Part shown: positions 33,139 to 43,642 of the stretch, piece after piece
Layout of the letters: the number at the start of each line of letters is the position of its first letter
Position numbering within the stretch: the first letter of the stretch is position 1
Assembly: GCF_018863235.1 (NCBI RefSeq)
Contig: NZ_JAHKRS010000011.1
Location: 88,002-152,001 of the forward strand
From: Pseudomaricurvus albidus
GTDB lineage: Bacteria > Pseudomonadota > Gammaproteobacteria > Pseudomonadales > Cellvibrionaceae
Length of the DNA stretch: 64,000 bases
Direction of reading: 5' to 3'
Program-made: the position numbers and the translations under genes
Notes under the pieces: generated by a model
The model's input: the letters and a program-made list of their open reading frames with translations, nothing else
The model's database searches: none
Told to the model about the DNA's origin: nothing

Positions 33139-34395
33139 TTAGTTTTTGATTGTTTTTGAATCAACCACTTCGGCTACTTCCAGCATTGCATGTAACAGTA
33201 CATTACAGCCCGCTTCACATTGCTCTGGGGTAGTGAATTCAATTTCATTGTGACTGATACCATCCTTACACGGTGTAAACACCATGCCGGATGGAACAAT
33301 GTCAGCCATGTAGCAAGCATCGTGCCCGGCTCCTGCGAAAATATCCATGTGGCTATAACCAAGCTTCTGGGCAGCAATTTTGACATTTTCGGAAGCGGCA
33401 AACTCTACCGGCTCGAAATACCAGAAGTGATCCACATCCACATCGACATCACGTTCAGCAGCCATTTTTTCGCAGTATTCGTTGAGCATGCGATCCATGG
33501 AAGCCAGAACCGCTGGATCCGGGTTTCTCAGATCGACGCTAAAGGTCACGGTACCGGGGATGGTATTACGGGAGTTGGGATAAACCTGCATAAAGCCAGT
33601 AGTACCCAAGCCATTAGGTTTATGGGCATGAGCGATGTTTTCAACCTGGGCGATGATGTTGGATGCTGCCGCAAGCGCGTCAGCTCGCAAGTGCATTGGA
33701 GTGGAACCCGCATGAGATTCCCGACCGGTCACTGTTACGTTATACCAGCGGATGCCCTGACCCAGGCGCACGACACCAATTTGTTTGTCTTCGTCTTCGA
33801 GAATAGGGCCCTGTTCAATATGGGCTTCAAAAAAAGCTTGAATATGGCGGCTGCCAATTTCTTCTGTGCCGAGGTAACCAATGTCTTCCAACGCCTGTTT
33901 TACGGTATAGCCGTTGACATCTTTTTTGGCCCACTCTTCTTCCAGATCAAAACGGCCGACATAAACACCGGAACCTTGCATGGCTGGCTGGAAGCGGGAA
34001 CCTTCTTCGTTAGTCCATACGGATATTTCAATCGGTGCACGAGTCTGGATGTTGCCCTCGTGAAGCGTACGGAGAATTTCTACCCCGGACAGAACACCAA
34101 AAACGCCATCAAACTTTCCGCCCGTTGGCTGGGTGTCCAAATGACTACCCGTACAGACCGCGCCCAGGGAACTGTCCAAGCCTTCTCTTCTGGCGAAAAT
34201 GTTGCCCATCTTGTCGACGCTGATAGTACAACCTGCGGCTTCACACCACTGACAGAATAAATCACGAGCCTGCTTGTCCAGCTCGGTCAGGGCCAGTCGA
34301 TTGCAGCCACCTTTTTCAGTCGCTCCAATTTTTCCCATTTCCATCAGGCTGTTCCAAAGCCGTTCGCCATTAATCAACAATTCTTTTGTGCTCAT
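33139..34395 (-). CDS. M20-family N-carbamoyl amidohydrolase (beta-ureidopropionase-type)
   Basis: 418 residues from the ATG at 34395, preceded by GGTGGAG. Metal-site motifs of the AllC/HyuC/PydC branch are intact: TGSHLDTQPTGGKFDG, WTNEEGSRFQPAMQGSG, AHIEQGPILE, RESHAGSTPM and FAGAGHDACYM. These enzymes hydrolyse N-carbamoyl-beta-alanine (reductive pyrimidine pathway), N-carbamoyl amino acids or allantoate. A dihydropyrimidinase in the same cluster argues for N-carbamoyl-beta-alanine to beta-alanine, CO2 and ammonia. Followed 24 bases on by the NCS1 gene, in one operon. Confidence 0.88.
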   Translation of the reverse strand: MSTKELLINGERLWNSLMEMGKIGATEKGGCNRLALTELDKQARDLFCQWCEAAGCTISVDKMGNIFARREGLDSSLGAVCTGSHLDTQPTGGKFDGVFGVLSGVEILRTLHEGNIQTRAPIEISVWTNEEGSRFQPAMQGSGVYVGRFDLEEEWAKKDVNGYTVKQALEDIGYLGTEEIGSRHIQAFFEAHIEQGPILEDEDKQIGVVRLGQGIRWYNVTVTGRESHAGSTPMHLRADALAAASNIIAQVENIAHAHKPNGLGTTGFMQVYPNSRNTIPGTVTFSVDLRNPDPAVLASMDRMLNEYCEKMAAERDVDVDVDHFWYFEPVEFAASENVKIAAQKLGYSHMDIFAGAGHDACYMADIVPSGMVFTPCKDGISHNEIEFTTPEQCEAGCNVLLHAMLEVAEVVDSKTIKN

Positions 34396-34553
34396 AAACT
34401 CCACCTAAAAATGTATCGATAGTCAGGTTGTTAATGATTTTTTACCGTCAAGAACAATTTCTCACCATGAAAAACAAGATAATTTCGCACTAAATAAAGA
34501 CAGAAAAAATAAATAGCACTAATATGGAGCGCGAAATTCAAAACTACAGACAT

Positions 34554-34585
34554 AAAAAATCCCTTCCAAAATGATTTTGAAAGGG
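34554..34585 (-). terminator. Terminator after the TonB receptor gene (minus strand)
   Basis: On the minus strand CCCTTTCAAAAT / ATTTTGGAAGGG (one mismatch) is followed by six Ts (34554-34559 read as A on plus). It separates the TonB receptor from the amidohydrolase/NCS1 operon. Confidence 0.8.
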
Positions 34586-34652
34586 CGCAAGACTCACTGT
34601 ATGTCAAGCAATAAAAGCAATGGGTTTAATACAGGAATTGATTCTCTCGTAA

Positions 34653-36971
34653 TTAAAAATCACGCTTGACGGTAATTCCGTAGGTACGTGGTTTGGCATA
34701 GGAAATTTGTGATGTACCATAGAAGCCGGATACATCGAAACCAATGATTTCGTGGTCTGAATCAGTCAGGTTATCAACGAAACCAATGACACTCCATTTA
34801 CCTTCGTTATCTCTCCAACTGACTTGTGCATCAGCTTTGAAGTGACTCTCAATTTCATGGGCTGTGTAGTTTCTGGCGTTATGGTAAGTCTCAGACTGAT
34901 AGGAACCGCTGAGTTGTGCAGCGATACTGCCAGACGTCAGATCCCATGTGTATCTGACTAAGCCAGAAGCTTGCCACTCCGGTGTAAATGGCGGTGTGGT
35001 ATCTTCAAAATAACCTGAAGCAACTTCCAGATCCTCAACCACGGCATCGATGTAGGAAGCACCAAACATAATGTCGAGAGCATCGGTCGGCGTCAGGTAC
35101 ACTTCCACTTCAGCACCGGTGAATTTTGCCTGCTCATTAAATACCACGCCGGCGTTATTGACCCAGGAGAACGATTGATAATCACTGTAGTCGTAATGGA
35201 AAACGTTGGCATTGACCCGAGCACCTCCGTCCCAGAAAGAAAGCTTGGCTCCAATTTCGTAAGCGACTAATTCTTCAGGGTCGTATTTGCCAAAGCCACC
35301 ACCCAGTGGAGCATTAAAGCTACCGGCTTTAACACCGCGGTTTACACCGATGTAATAAAGACTGTCGTCAGAGGGTGAATATTCAAGCTGAACTTTGGCA
35401 GACCAAAGGTCCTGATTGTTATCATCATCATAAATTTCAGAAGGTGTAACGCTGTAGTCAACTTCTATCACCCGATCATTGGTATTGGCATTGGTCAGAA
35501 CCACACCTTCCATGGATTTGTCTTCCTGCACATAACGAGCACCGGTAACCAAGGTTAAGGTGTCGGTAAGTGAATAATCCAGTTGACCAAATACGGAATA
35601 AGACTCTGTCTCCATTTCAACCACACTGTTCTGTTCAAGTCCGCCCAGATAGCCAGCCGTTGGTGATCCTCCCAAACCTTGAAGGTAATCAGTATCGATG
35701 CTCAGATAGTAAATGCCGGTCACCCACTTGGTGGATTCAGTGCTACCTGCCAGACGAAATTCCTGACTGAACTGATCAATGTCACCGTCGGATTGGAAAA
35801 TAAGCTCGGGTGAGGCAGTCTGGTCTGAATCCAGACCGATGGTCCGGCTGAATGACTTATAGTCGGTCATCGAAAAGAATTCGAAACCATCAAAGTCATA
35901 GGTAAAGGTTGCAGCAAAGCCTTTGGAGCGAATTTCGTTCTGATCATCAAATGCGAAATCCTTGTTGACCTTCTCGCCAGACCCATCGGGATCTATATTG
36001 CCGTTGAAGTCACCGCCCTGGACGGGACGGTATGGATCGCCGTTGAAGTTCCCATCCACACAACTGCCGGCCTGAATCGTGTCACAACCCATGGGGTCGT
36101 CTTTGGCATAAATCACATCGATTACGTTACCGGCAGCATCTTTAACTTCGGTTGTAGTGATAAACTGGTATGGACCTTCACTTTTAATGGTCTTGGCCCA
36201 GTTGGCACTCAGTAATAAATTACCGGAATCGCCAATATCAAATTCCAGTTGTCCGCGAACGGCTTTGGTATCGTCGTTGTATCCATCATCACCGCCACCA
36301 ACAGAGCCACCTCGAGTGTCGGGAGCGGCACCGTCCTGATAAATATTGTCGAGGATTTCCCCCTGCTGATTACCCATCAAGGATAATCGCCCACGGACAC
36401 CATCCGCCAGAGAACCTGAAATGGCCGTTTCCAGACGATATTGATCAAAGCTGGCGTAGGTAAATTCTACATAACCTTCAGTCTCTGCGGTGGGTCTTGC
36501 AGTAATGGTGTTAACCAAGCCACCTGTTGCGTTCCGGCCGAACAGAGTCCCCTGTGGCCCCTTGAGGATTTCAACCCGTTCAATATCGAACAAACCAAAT
36601 GTCTGGGCCTGAGTACTGGCGAGGTAACCACCGTCAACATAAACTGCGACGGGCGCTTCCGCCAGATCAGCGTAATCGTTTTGAACTACACCACGAATGT
36701 TGAAAATAGCTCGCTGACCACCAATGTCACCGGCCAGTGACACACCTGGTGTAAATGCAATGAGATCGGTACTGGATTCCAGCCCCAGTTGTTTCATTTG
36801 TTCACCACTAAAGGCTGTCACAGCAATACCGACATCACTGGCATTCTGTTCTCGCTTTTGAGCGGTAACGACAATCTCTTCCAGAACTGCAGCCTGAATA
36901 TTTGGTACAGAAGCCATGACTGCGAGACTAAGGATGGATTTTCTTAACATACTTTTGCGCTTAGTGGTCAT
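34653..36971 (-). CDS. TonB-dependent outer-membrane receptor
   Basis: 772 residues; ATG preceded by GGGGAT. A signal peptide (about residues 1-27, ending IQA) is followed by the TonB box region LEEIVVTAQKREQN, the plug domain (SGEQMKQLGLESSTDLIAFT, GPQGTLFGRNATGGLV) and a barrel ending VKRDF with terminal Phe. It is of the large proteobacterial TBDR group with EEIVVTAQK plugs. Its position between pyrimidine catabolic genes suggests uptake of a nucleobase, nucleoside or nucleic-acid product, but no direct evidence is visible and such receptors are also used for many other substrates. Own terminator, so probably its own unit. Confidence 0.9.
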   Translation of the reverse strand: MTTKRKSMLRKSILSLAVMASVPNIQAAVLEEIVVTAQKREQNASDVGIAVTAFSGEQMKQLGLESSTDLIAFTPGVSLAGDIGGQRAIFNIRGVVQNDYADLAEAPVAVYVDGGYLASTQAQTFGLFDIERVEILKGPQGTLFGRNATGGLVNTITARPTAETEGYVEFTYASFDQYRLETAISGSLADGVRGRLSLMGNQQGEILDNIYQDGAAPDTRGGSVGGGDDGYNDDTKAVRGQLEFDIGDSGNLLLSANWAKTIKSEGPYQFITTTEVKDAAGNVIDVIYAKDDPMGCDTIQAGSCVDGNFNGDPYRPVQGGDFNGNIDPDGSGEKVNKDFAFDDQNEIRSKGFAATFTYDFDGFEFFSMTDYKSFSRTIGLDSDQTASPELIFQSDGDIDQFSQEFRLAGSTESTKWVTGIYYLSIDTDYLQGLGGSPTAGYLGGLEQNSVVEMETESYSVFGQLDYSLTDTLTLVTGARYVQEDKSMEGVVLTNANTNDRVIEVDYSVTPSEIYDDDNNQDLWSAKVQLEYSPSDDSLYYIGVNRGVKAGSFNAPLGGGFGKYDPEELVAYEIGAKLSFWDGGARVNANVFHYDYSDYQSFSWVNNAGVVFNEQAKFTGAEVEVYLTPTDALDIMFGASYIDAVVEDLEVASGYFEDTTPPFTPEWQASGLVRYTWDLTSGSIAAQLSGSYQSETYHNARNYTAHEIESHFKADAQVSWRDNEGKWSVIGFVDNLTDSDHEIIGFDVSGFYGTSQISYAKPRTYGITVKRDF

Positions 36972-37029
36972 CGAGTTATCCCCAAGATGATGATTAGAAG
37001 TTTATGGTGCCGTAGTGATGAAGCTGTAG

Positions 37030-38481
<1,452 letters not shown>

Positions 38482-38555
38482 TTAATCCAATCCATTTTAA
38501 TCAACTATATTTTTTACCAGACTGCGAGTAAATCCATATTCTTCTACCTAATGTT

Positions 38556-39500
38556 TCATAGACAAGAAACATCTTTTAACGATGAAACCTTTAGCTGGTG
38601 AGAATTCAAGAGATGCTCGATAAATTCTGATGCTATTCGACCGGGCCTATGTGATTTTGAATAGACCACTGAAAAATTGCAGTTGTATCGAAAGTAATCG
38701 TTGTTGATACGCTGCATGATGCCGTCCTGAACAAAAGTCTTGGCGTAATGATCAGGAAGAAACCCCAGGTATTCACCAGTTTGAATAAGCAGGGCGATAC
38801 CTTCTTGTTCATGGGCAATGGCGGTTCGGGGAAGTTCAAGACGTTCGAAAATCTGTTGGTTGGGCGAATTGACATCCATGGCGGCAAACTTCATCCGCTT
38901 GATGGAATCCGAAGGAATCTCTTGCTTGTTGCCGAACAGACGATGACCTCGGCCGCAATAGAGACTCATGTTTTCCTCGAACAGGGGTTCGTACTCCAGG
39001 GAGGATGTTTCCCTGTGAATCGGAACAATGCCCAGTTGATAATCTCCGGAGATAACCGAAGATTCAACGTAGTTCAGCTGCTGTGTGTGAATATCAATCC
39101 GTATGTCTGGATAATTTCTGACAAAGTTTCTCAAAGCCTGGGCTACAAAACTGTTGGGATTACCCATCACTTTGTCACAGAGTCCGATTTTTAGAACGCC
39201 CTTGAGATTTTCCTGTATATCGTTGGCAATTGATTTGAAGCGATGGATGGCCTCAAACAGTTCAATGGACGCCTGATATATCTCCTTGCCTTCGTTTGTC
39301 AGGGCAAAGCCGGCACTGCCTCGTTGACAGAGAGTGACTCCCAAACGGACTTCCAGGTCTTTAAGATGTCGGCTAATGGTTGATCTGCCGATGTTAAGAT
39401 CCAGCTCTGCAGCGGAAAGACCGCCACGGGCAACCACTCTGTGAAAGATACTTAACAACTTGATTTCAGAATCACTAACGTTTCTTAAAGCTCTGGTCAT
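38556..39500 (-). CDS. LysR-family transcriptional regulator
   Basis: 314 residues. The HTH is ARGGLSAAELDLNIGRSTIS, with HLKDLEVRLGVTLCQRGSAG, and the effector domain starts near residue 95 (GVLKIGLCDKVMGNPN). It is placed in the same direction between the dihydropyrimidinase and LLM oxidoreductase genes, with 77 bases to the former and 39 to the latter. It probably regulates the catabolic or F420-dependent genes in response to a pyrimidine or breakdown product. No divergent target is present, which is unusual for LysR. Confidence 0.85.
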   Translation of the reverse strand: MTRALRNVSDSEIKLLSIFHRVVARGGLSAAELDLNIGRSTISRHLKDLEVRLGVTLCQRGSAGFALTNEGKEIYQASIELFEAIHRFKSIANDIQENLKGVLKIGLCDKVMGNPNSFVAQALRNFVRNYPDIRIDIHTQQLNYVESSVISGDYQLGIVPIHRETSSLEYEPLFEENMSLYCGRGHRLFGNKQEIPSDSIKRMKFAAMDVNSPNQQIFERLELPRTAIAHEQEGIALLIQTGEYLGFLPDHYAKTFVQDGIMQRINNDYFRYNCNFSVVYSKSHRPGRIASEFIEHLLNSHQLKVSSLKDVSCL

Positions 39501-39539
39501 CGTTACTATCCTGTATTGGAAGCCACTGTCTTAAGAGAT

Positions 39540-40544
39540 TTAGCCATTTATGGCAGGAATTACGTGTTTCCCATATTGAGCGATGATGTTTTCCTCATCA
39601 CCATTGTCGAGGTAGATATTGAATTGGGTCACACCGGATGTTTGCATTTGCTTGATTTTTTCAATGTGATCATCGGGTTGTCCGAGTACACAGAAACTGT
39701 CCACAATGTCAGGGGTAATAAAATCAAGATAGGGGTTGTCGCTCTGACCGTGTTTTGAATAATCATAACCACGACGGTTTTCGATGTAAGAGGTCAGACT
39801 TGAAGGGATGTCAGGGTTGTCTGCACCGTACTTCTCTACAATATCTGCAACGTGGTTACCCACCATAGCTGGGAACCATTTGGTTGCTTCAATACACTCT
39901 TCTTTGCTGCCGAAATAAGCAGGAGCCGCGGCCTGCACTTTAAAGTTGGACATGTCTCTGTCTATTGCAGCGCCTGCGTTAAAGCACTGTTGAGAAAACC
40001 ACTTAATCAGTTCAGGCTCTCCAATTTGCAAAATGACCCCATCGCCAACTTCACCCGCTGCCTGCAGAGCTTTGGGACCATAAGCGCCAATCCATATCGG
40101 CAGCTCATATCCGGTAGCCCAGGGGAATTTGACGGGTTCGGGGCATTCGCCGTAGGAAACTTCTTCACCGCGAATCATGGCTTTAACTTTTTGGGTAAAC
40201 TCCGTCATCTGAGCAATGGTCGCAGGTTTTTTGCCCATCACTCGTACTGAGCTGTCACCACGTCCCAGGCCGACATCAATTCGACCATCACTTTGTAAGG
40301 CAAGGCTGCCCCACAAGCTGGCTGCCAGTGACCAGTCCCTCGCTTTCGGGTTGGTGACGCAGGGACCAAATCTCATGGTTTTGGTGTGTTCCATACACAT
40401 TGCGATTGCCGGATAGCACTCGCGCCACAAAATATGTGAGTCGTAAAACCAGCAATAGGTGAAGCCGGCAGCTTCTGCCTGGCGTACCAGATAACGCGCC
40501 CGATCAGGACTGACAAACCCTTTAAATGTAATTCCGAATTCCAC
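39540..40544 (-). CDS. LLM-class F420-dependent oxidoreductase (CPS_4043-like)
   Basis: 334 residues; GTG start preceded by GGAG. The luciferase-like monooxygenase fold is seen in MEFGITFKGFVSPDRARYLV, EAAGFTYCWFYDSHILW, KTMRFGPCVTNPKARDW, GRIDVGLGRGDSSVRVMGKK, PIWIGAYGPKALQAAGEVGD and GQPDDHIEKI. This is the F420-binding branch, and it resembles the family I recall from the Colwellia F420 gene region. Directly downstream on the minus strand of F420:NADP oxidoreductase and all F420 biosynthesis genes, it is the only candidate F420-using catabolic enzyme here. I infer it reduces uracil or thymine to the dihydro form for the adjacent dihydropyrimidinase. A monooxygenase role as in RutA is the main alternative. 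Confidence 0.82.
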   Translation of the reverse strand: MEFGITFKGFVSPDRARYLVRQAEAAGFTYCWFYDSHILWRECYPAIAMCMEHTKTMRFGPCVTNPKARDWSLAASLWGSLALQSDGRIDVGLGRGDSSVRVMGKKPATIAQMTEFTQKVKAMIRGEEVSYGECPEPVKFPWATGYELPIWIGAYGPKALQAAGEVGDGVILQIGEPELIKWFSQQCFNAGAAIDRDMSNFKVQAAAPAYFGSKEECIEATKWFPAMVGNHVADIVEKYGADNPDIPSSLTSYIENRRGYDYSKHGQSDNPYLDFITPDIVDSFCVLGQPDDHIEKIKQMQTSGVTQFNIYLDNGDEENIIAQYGKHVIPAING

Positions 40545-40615
40545 GATAAAACTCCTAATGATCTGAAAATTCAGTAAATGTAAAAACTGACAATAAATTG
40601 AACGTAAGTAAGTGT

Positions 40616-41281
40616 TTAAGCTGCTTCAGGTGGCGCTATTTTTATTCCGACATGTTTATGCGGGAATGATTTAGAGATATTCAATCGAATTAAAATCGGG
40701 GTAATAGCTTCAATGCAGCGGGCGCTACTGGCCGGTCCAGCGTTTAACGCAGTCATGCCACAGGCCTCTAATAACTCAATCACTTTCTGGCGTGCAGCCA
40801 GTGAGTTGCCGCAGACCAGGATGTCGCAATTGATTGCTTCATCCAGTTTGGATAACTGGTGGGCAGAAACATTATGCAAGGCACCGACAACATCACAGGT
40901 GTCTCCCAGAATGGATTGAGCCTGTTCGGTGGCTGAGCCCTCAGGTGGCATATCGACGGCTTTGGGATCGCCTTCAGCCAGTGGGACAACAATATCAACA
41001 ACGGTCTTGCCGGATAGTTGTTCTCGCAGTGTGGTCAATGTCGCCTCATGTGCGTTGAAGGGAACAGCAATCACAACAAGATCTGTGCTTTGTGAAACGG
41101 CCTCTTCGTTCGTTGTGCCAGAGATAAGTTGGCAAGATAATTTCTCGCACAACTCATGGGCGACATCGGAAGCACGCTGGCCATCTCGAGAACCCAACAC
41201 ACAGGAAAATCCGGCTTTAGCCAGCCTAAGAGCGAGACCCCGCCCCTGTGGCCCTGTACCCCCAATAATTGCGATAGTCAT
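40616..41281 (-). CDS. fno: NADPH-dependent F420 reductase (F420:NADP oxidoreductase)
   Basis: 221 residues. N-terminal Rossmann motif [22 protein letters not shown] with [10 protein letters not shown] for NADP binding, then [11 protein letters not shown] and a C-terminal part ([20 protein letters not shown]) typical of the NpdG/Fno family. It transfers hydride between NADPH and F420; here it would supply F420H2 to the LLM enzyme. It overlaps cofE by 4 bases (ATGA), and is the last gene of the cof block. Confidence 0.9.
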   Translation of the reverse strand: MTIAIIGGTGPQGRGLALRLAKAGFSCVLGSRDGQRASDVAHELCEKLSCQLISGTTNEEAVSQSTDLVVIAVPFNAHEATLTTLREQLSGKTVVDIVVPLAEGDPKAVDMPPEGSATEQAQSILGDTCDVVGALHNVSAHQLSKLDEAINCDILVCGNSLAARQKVIELLEACGMTALNAGPASSARCIEAITPILIRLNISKSFPHKHVGIKIAPPEAA

Positions 41282-42054
41282 AAAAATAAATCCTCTTTTT
41301 GACTTCTTACTAACTCACCAATACTGCTCTGACGTACTTGCCAGTTCAGCCCTTCAAAAACGATTACGGGAGTTCGATCGGCCTTTCCCATGAGTAAACC
41401 GGAAGCGGCAGCGAGCTCATCAGCAAATGCCGGCTGGGTCACGGTCAGTGTTCTGCCCCAGGCATCGGTTTCACCGGCCTGGTTGTTAATCGGCGGCACT
41501 CCGGCGGTACCAATGGCGATGTTGACCAGCCCATTGCGCCAGGGGCGTCCAAACGTATCCGTAATCACAATGCCGGGTCTCGCGCCTATCCGCTGTTCCA
41601 GTGCCTCTGCCAGTTGTTGTGCACTGCGATCGGCATCGACGGGAAGCAGTAACAGTTGGTCTTTATCGGATAAATTACTCTCATCAATGCCAGCATTGGC
41701 ACAGACAAAACCTGCGTGTGTGCGAGAGATAATAACGCCACCCTGACCATTGACGTCGGCCTCTCTGATGCGAACGATCTCGGCGCTTTCTCTGAGAATC
41801 ATCTCCACCTTTCGCGGGTCTTTGGCCGTTCTTTCTGCCAATTCTCTGGCTTCATCGCTGGCTGTGATATCCGCTAAATTAACCGCGCGGTTTTCTGCTT
41901 TTGAAATGATTTTTTGAGCAATCAATAAAATCGTATGGGTTTTTACGGTGATGTGATTGCCAGACAGTGAGTCAGCAAGAATATCTCCCAGACAATCACC
42001 GGCTTGTATATCCGGAATTCCTTTAAGTGCAGTAATGGTTGCTGAAGAACTCAT
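41278..42054 (-). CDS. cofE: Coenzyme F420-0:L-glutamate ligase
   Basis: 258 residues, single-domain CofE without the FbiB-type C-terminal nitroreductase domain. Signature segments: [30 protein letters not shown] and [20 protein letters not shown]. It adds glutamates with GTP to F420-0, giving polyglutamated F420. It overlaps both neighbours by 4 bases (fno and cofC), so the block is tightly coupled. Confidence 0.93.
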   Translation of the reverse strand: MSSSATITALKGIPDIQAGDCLGDILADSLSGNHITVKTHTILLIAQKIISKAENRAVNLADITASDEARELAERTAKDPRKVEMILRESAEIVRIREADVNGQGGVIISRTHAGFVCANAGIDESNLSDKDQLLLLPVDADRSAQQLAEALEQRIGARPGIVITDTFGRPWRNGLVNIAIGTAGVPPINNQAGETDAWGRTLTVTQPAFADELAAASGLLMGKADRTPVIVFEGLNWQVRQSSIGELVRSQKEDLFL

Positions 42055-42668
42055 GAGGCCGCTTCCAAAAATTGACTGTCATTCAACATCAAAAGATCCG
42101 CAGGGCGATCAATGTCCAGAGCCAGGCTTTCAAGATTTAATCCGACAAACTGGATATCATTTTTTTGAGCATAACGTTGCAATCGAAGGTAAGAGTGTTC
42201 ACCGAATATGTGGGGCGTAATATGGGGTGGGTTGGCTAGCAAGGCGTTCGTTCCACCGTCTGTCGCGGAAACTGCGACCAGACTGTTTTGTTTGCCGGTA
42301 AATTGCAGCAGCCGATCGACATCTTCGGCTTTTGGGCCGGCAATATCCGCGAAGAATATAAGTTGACTGCAGAACTTGCGTTCTACACTCCAGCGGGTTG
42401 CTTTCTCGATTGCGGCATTGAGGCCTTCACATTCGTCTTCCAGCAAGACAGTGGCTCCCAGAGCCTTTGCCCACTGTGCCGCAAGTCGGTCTGGGGTGAC
42501 CACCAAAAGATGACAGCCAGGAAAATTCTCGTGGAGAAATTCTAGGTTTTTCCTGAACAGTGATTGCATTAATCTCTGTCGTGAAGCAGAGGGCAGGGCA
42601 GTACTCAACCGGGACTTTGCCAGACGAAACAATTTCACAGGAATAACGATATTGACTCGATGGATCAC
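42051..42668 (-). CDS. cofC: 2-phospho-L-lactate (or 3-phosphoglycerate) guanylyltransferase
   Basis: 205 residues; GTG start overlapping the cofD stop (GTGA). N-terminal IVIPVKLFRLAKSRLSTALP is the CofC nucleotide-binding motif, followed by LLVVTPDRLAAQWAKALGAT and FFADIAGPKAEDVDRLLQF. It makes the GDP-activated side-chain precursor used by CofD. In some proteobacteria CofC prefers 3-phosphoglycerate, giving 3PG-F420; the residues seen here do not let me decide which form this organism makes. Confidence 0.9.
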   Translation of the reverse strand: MIHRVNIVIPVKLFRLAKSRLSTALPSASRQRLMQSLFRKNLEFLHENFPGCHLLVVTPDRLAAQWAKALGATVLLEDECEGLNAAIEKATRWSVERKFCSQLIFFADIAGPKAEDVDRLLQFTGKQNSLVAVSATDGGTNALLANPPHITPHIFGEHSYLRLQRYAQKNDIQFVGLNLESLALDIDRPADLLMLNDSQFLEAAS

Positions 42669-43642
42669 GCTGCCCCCTTCTGCTTGCGTGCCAATTTTTC
42701 AGTTGCTGCATAGGACAAGACTTCCTTCGCGAGCTGAATTCGACGGCTGATGTTGGGCATGAGCGTGTCAGTGACAAGGACATCAATACCCATGCGTCTG
42801 ATGTCTGTCGCGTGATGTTCATCGGCATGATCAATGACAAGAGCATCAATCAGTCCATGATAGAACTCAGCGACACCCGTAACCGTAGGTGAGTAACCAC
42901 AGGCGGACATGACTTCACATGCGGGGCCTTTCACCGACTGACCTGCGATGATTGGGGAAATGGCAATTCTGTGTGCAGCTGTATTTCTCAAAGCGTGTTG
43001 CACACCTTGAATACTCAGTGTCGGAGCTATACTGAGAATCGGATTGCTGGGTGATATCAGTACAGTCTCAACCGATTCCAGAGCCTTGATGCATTCTGAA
43101 TTAGCCTGAGACAGGCCCTCACCGACAAATTCTACCTGCTCTACTTGTGGCTTTGTGCCATGTTCAACGAAATAGGACTCCATCGACAGAGTGCCCTGGG
43201 CAGTATGAAGTCGTGTTTGAACAGTTTGACGGCTGGGCAAAATAATATTGGCGCGAACATTGAGCTTGTCTGCAAGGTGAGAGGTTATCTCTTGTAAATC
43301 GCTTCCTTGCGCCAGCATCATGGTTCTGACAATGTGGGTGGCAAAGTCCTTGTCACCCAGTTTCATCCAGTCAGCCTGCCCTAACTTGGCAAGGCGACCC
43401 AATACGGTATAGCTATCATCTTTTAAGCCCCATCCCTGTTCCCGATTAATATCATTCGCGAGTGTGTACAGCAGGGTGTCTACATCAGGGGAGACCCACA
43501 GGCCATGAAACACATCATCATCGCCAATGTTGGGAATAATGTTGAGCTTCTCCCGGGCAATGAGGCAGTTTAAGCCTTCGGCAAATTTGGCACCGCCGGC
43601 ACCGCCTGTTATCAATGTCGTAGAACCATGAAGCATCGACAT
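42665..43642 (-). CDS. cofD: 2-phospho-L-lactate transferase
   Basis: 325 residues. The N-terminal STTLITGGAGGAKFAEGLNC and VNIGDDDVF-type segment (NIIPNIGDDDVFHGLWVSPD) are the CofD/UPF0052 signature. It joins FO and the activated phospho-compound to form F420-0. The ATG follows the cofH TAA with no intervening base, and the stop overlaps cofC. Confidence 0.93.
   Translation of the reverse strand: MSMLHGSTTLITGGAGGAKFAEGLNCLIAREKLNIIPNIGDDDVFHGLWVSPDVDTLLYTLANDINREQGWGLKDDSYTVLGRLAKLGQADWMKLGDKDFATHIVRTMMLAQGSDLQEITSHLADKLNVRANIILPSRQTVQTRLHTAQGTLSMESYFVEHGTKPQVEQVEFVGEGLSQANSECIKALESVETVLISPSNPILSIAPTLSIQGVQHALRNTAAHRIAISPIIAGQSVKGPACEVMSACGYSPTVTGVAEFYHGLIDALVIDHADEHHATDIRRMGIDVLVTDTLMPNISRRIQLAKEVLSYAATEKLARKQKGAA

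Noticed and set aside
33124..33140. GTTGTAAC (reverse strand) as a second Ter-like core
   Set aside because: Only the 8-base core matches; such matches are expected by chance in this length of sequence.
33220..34260. 346-codon plus-strand frame opposite the amidohydrolase gene
   Set aside because: Antisense to a gene with all metal-site motifs; the frame is open only because of codon bias.
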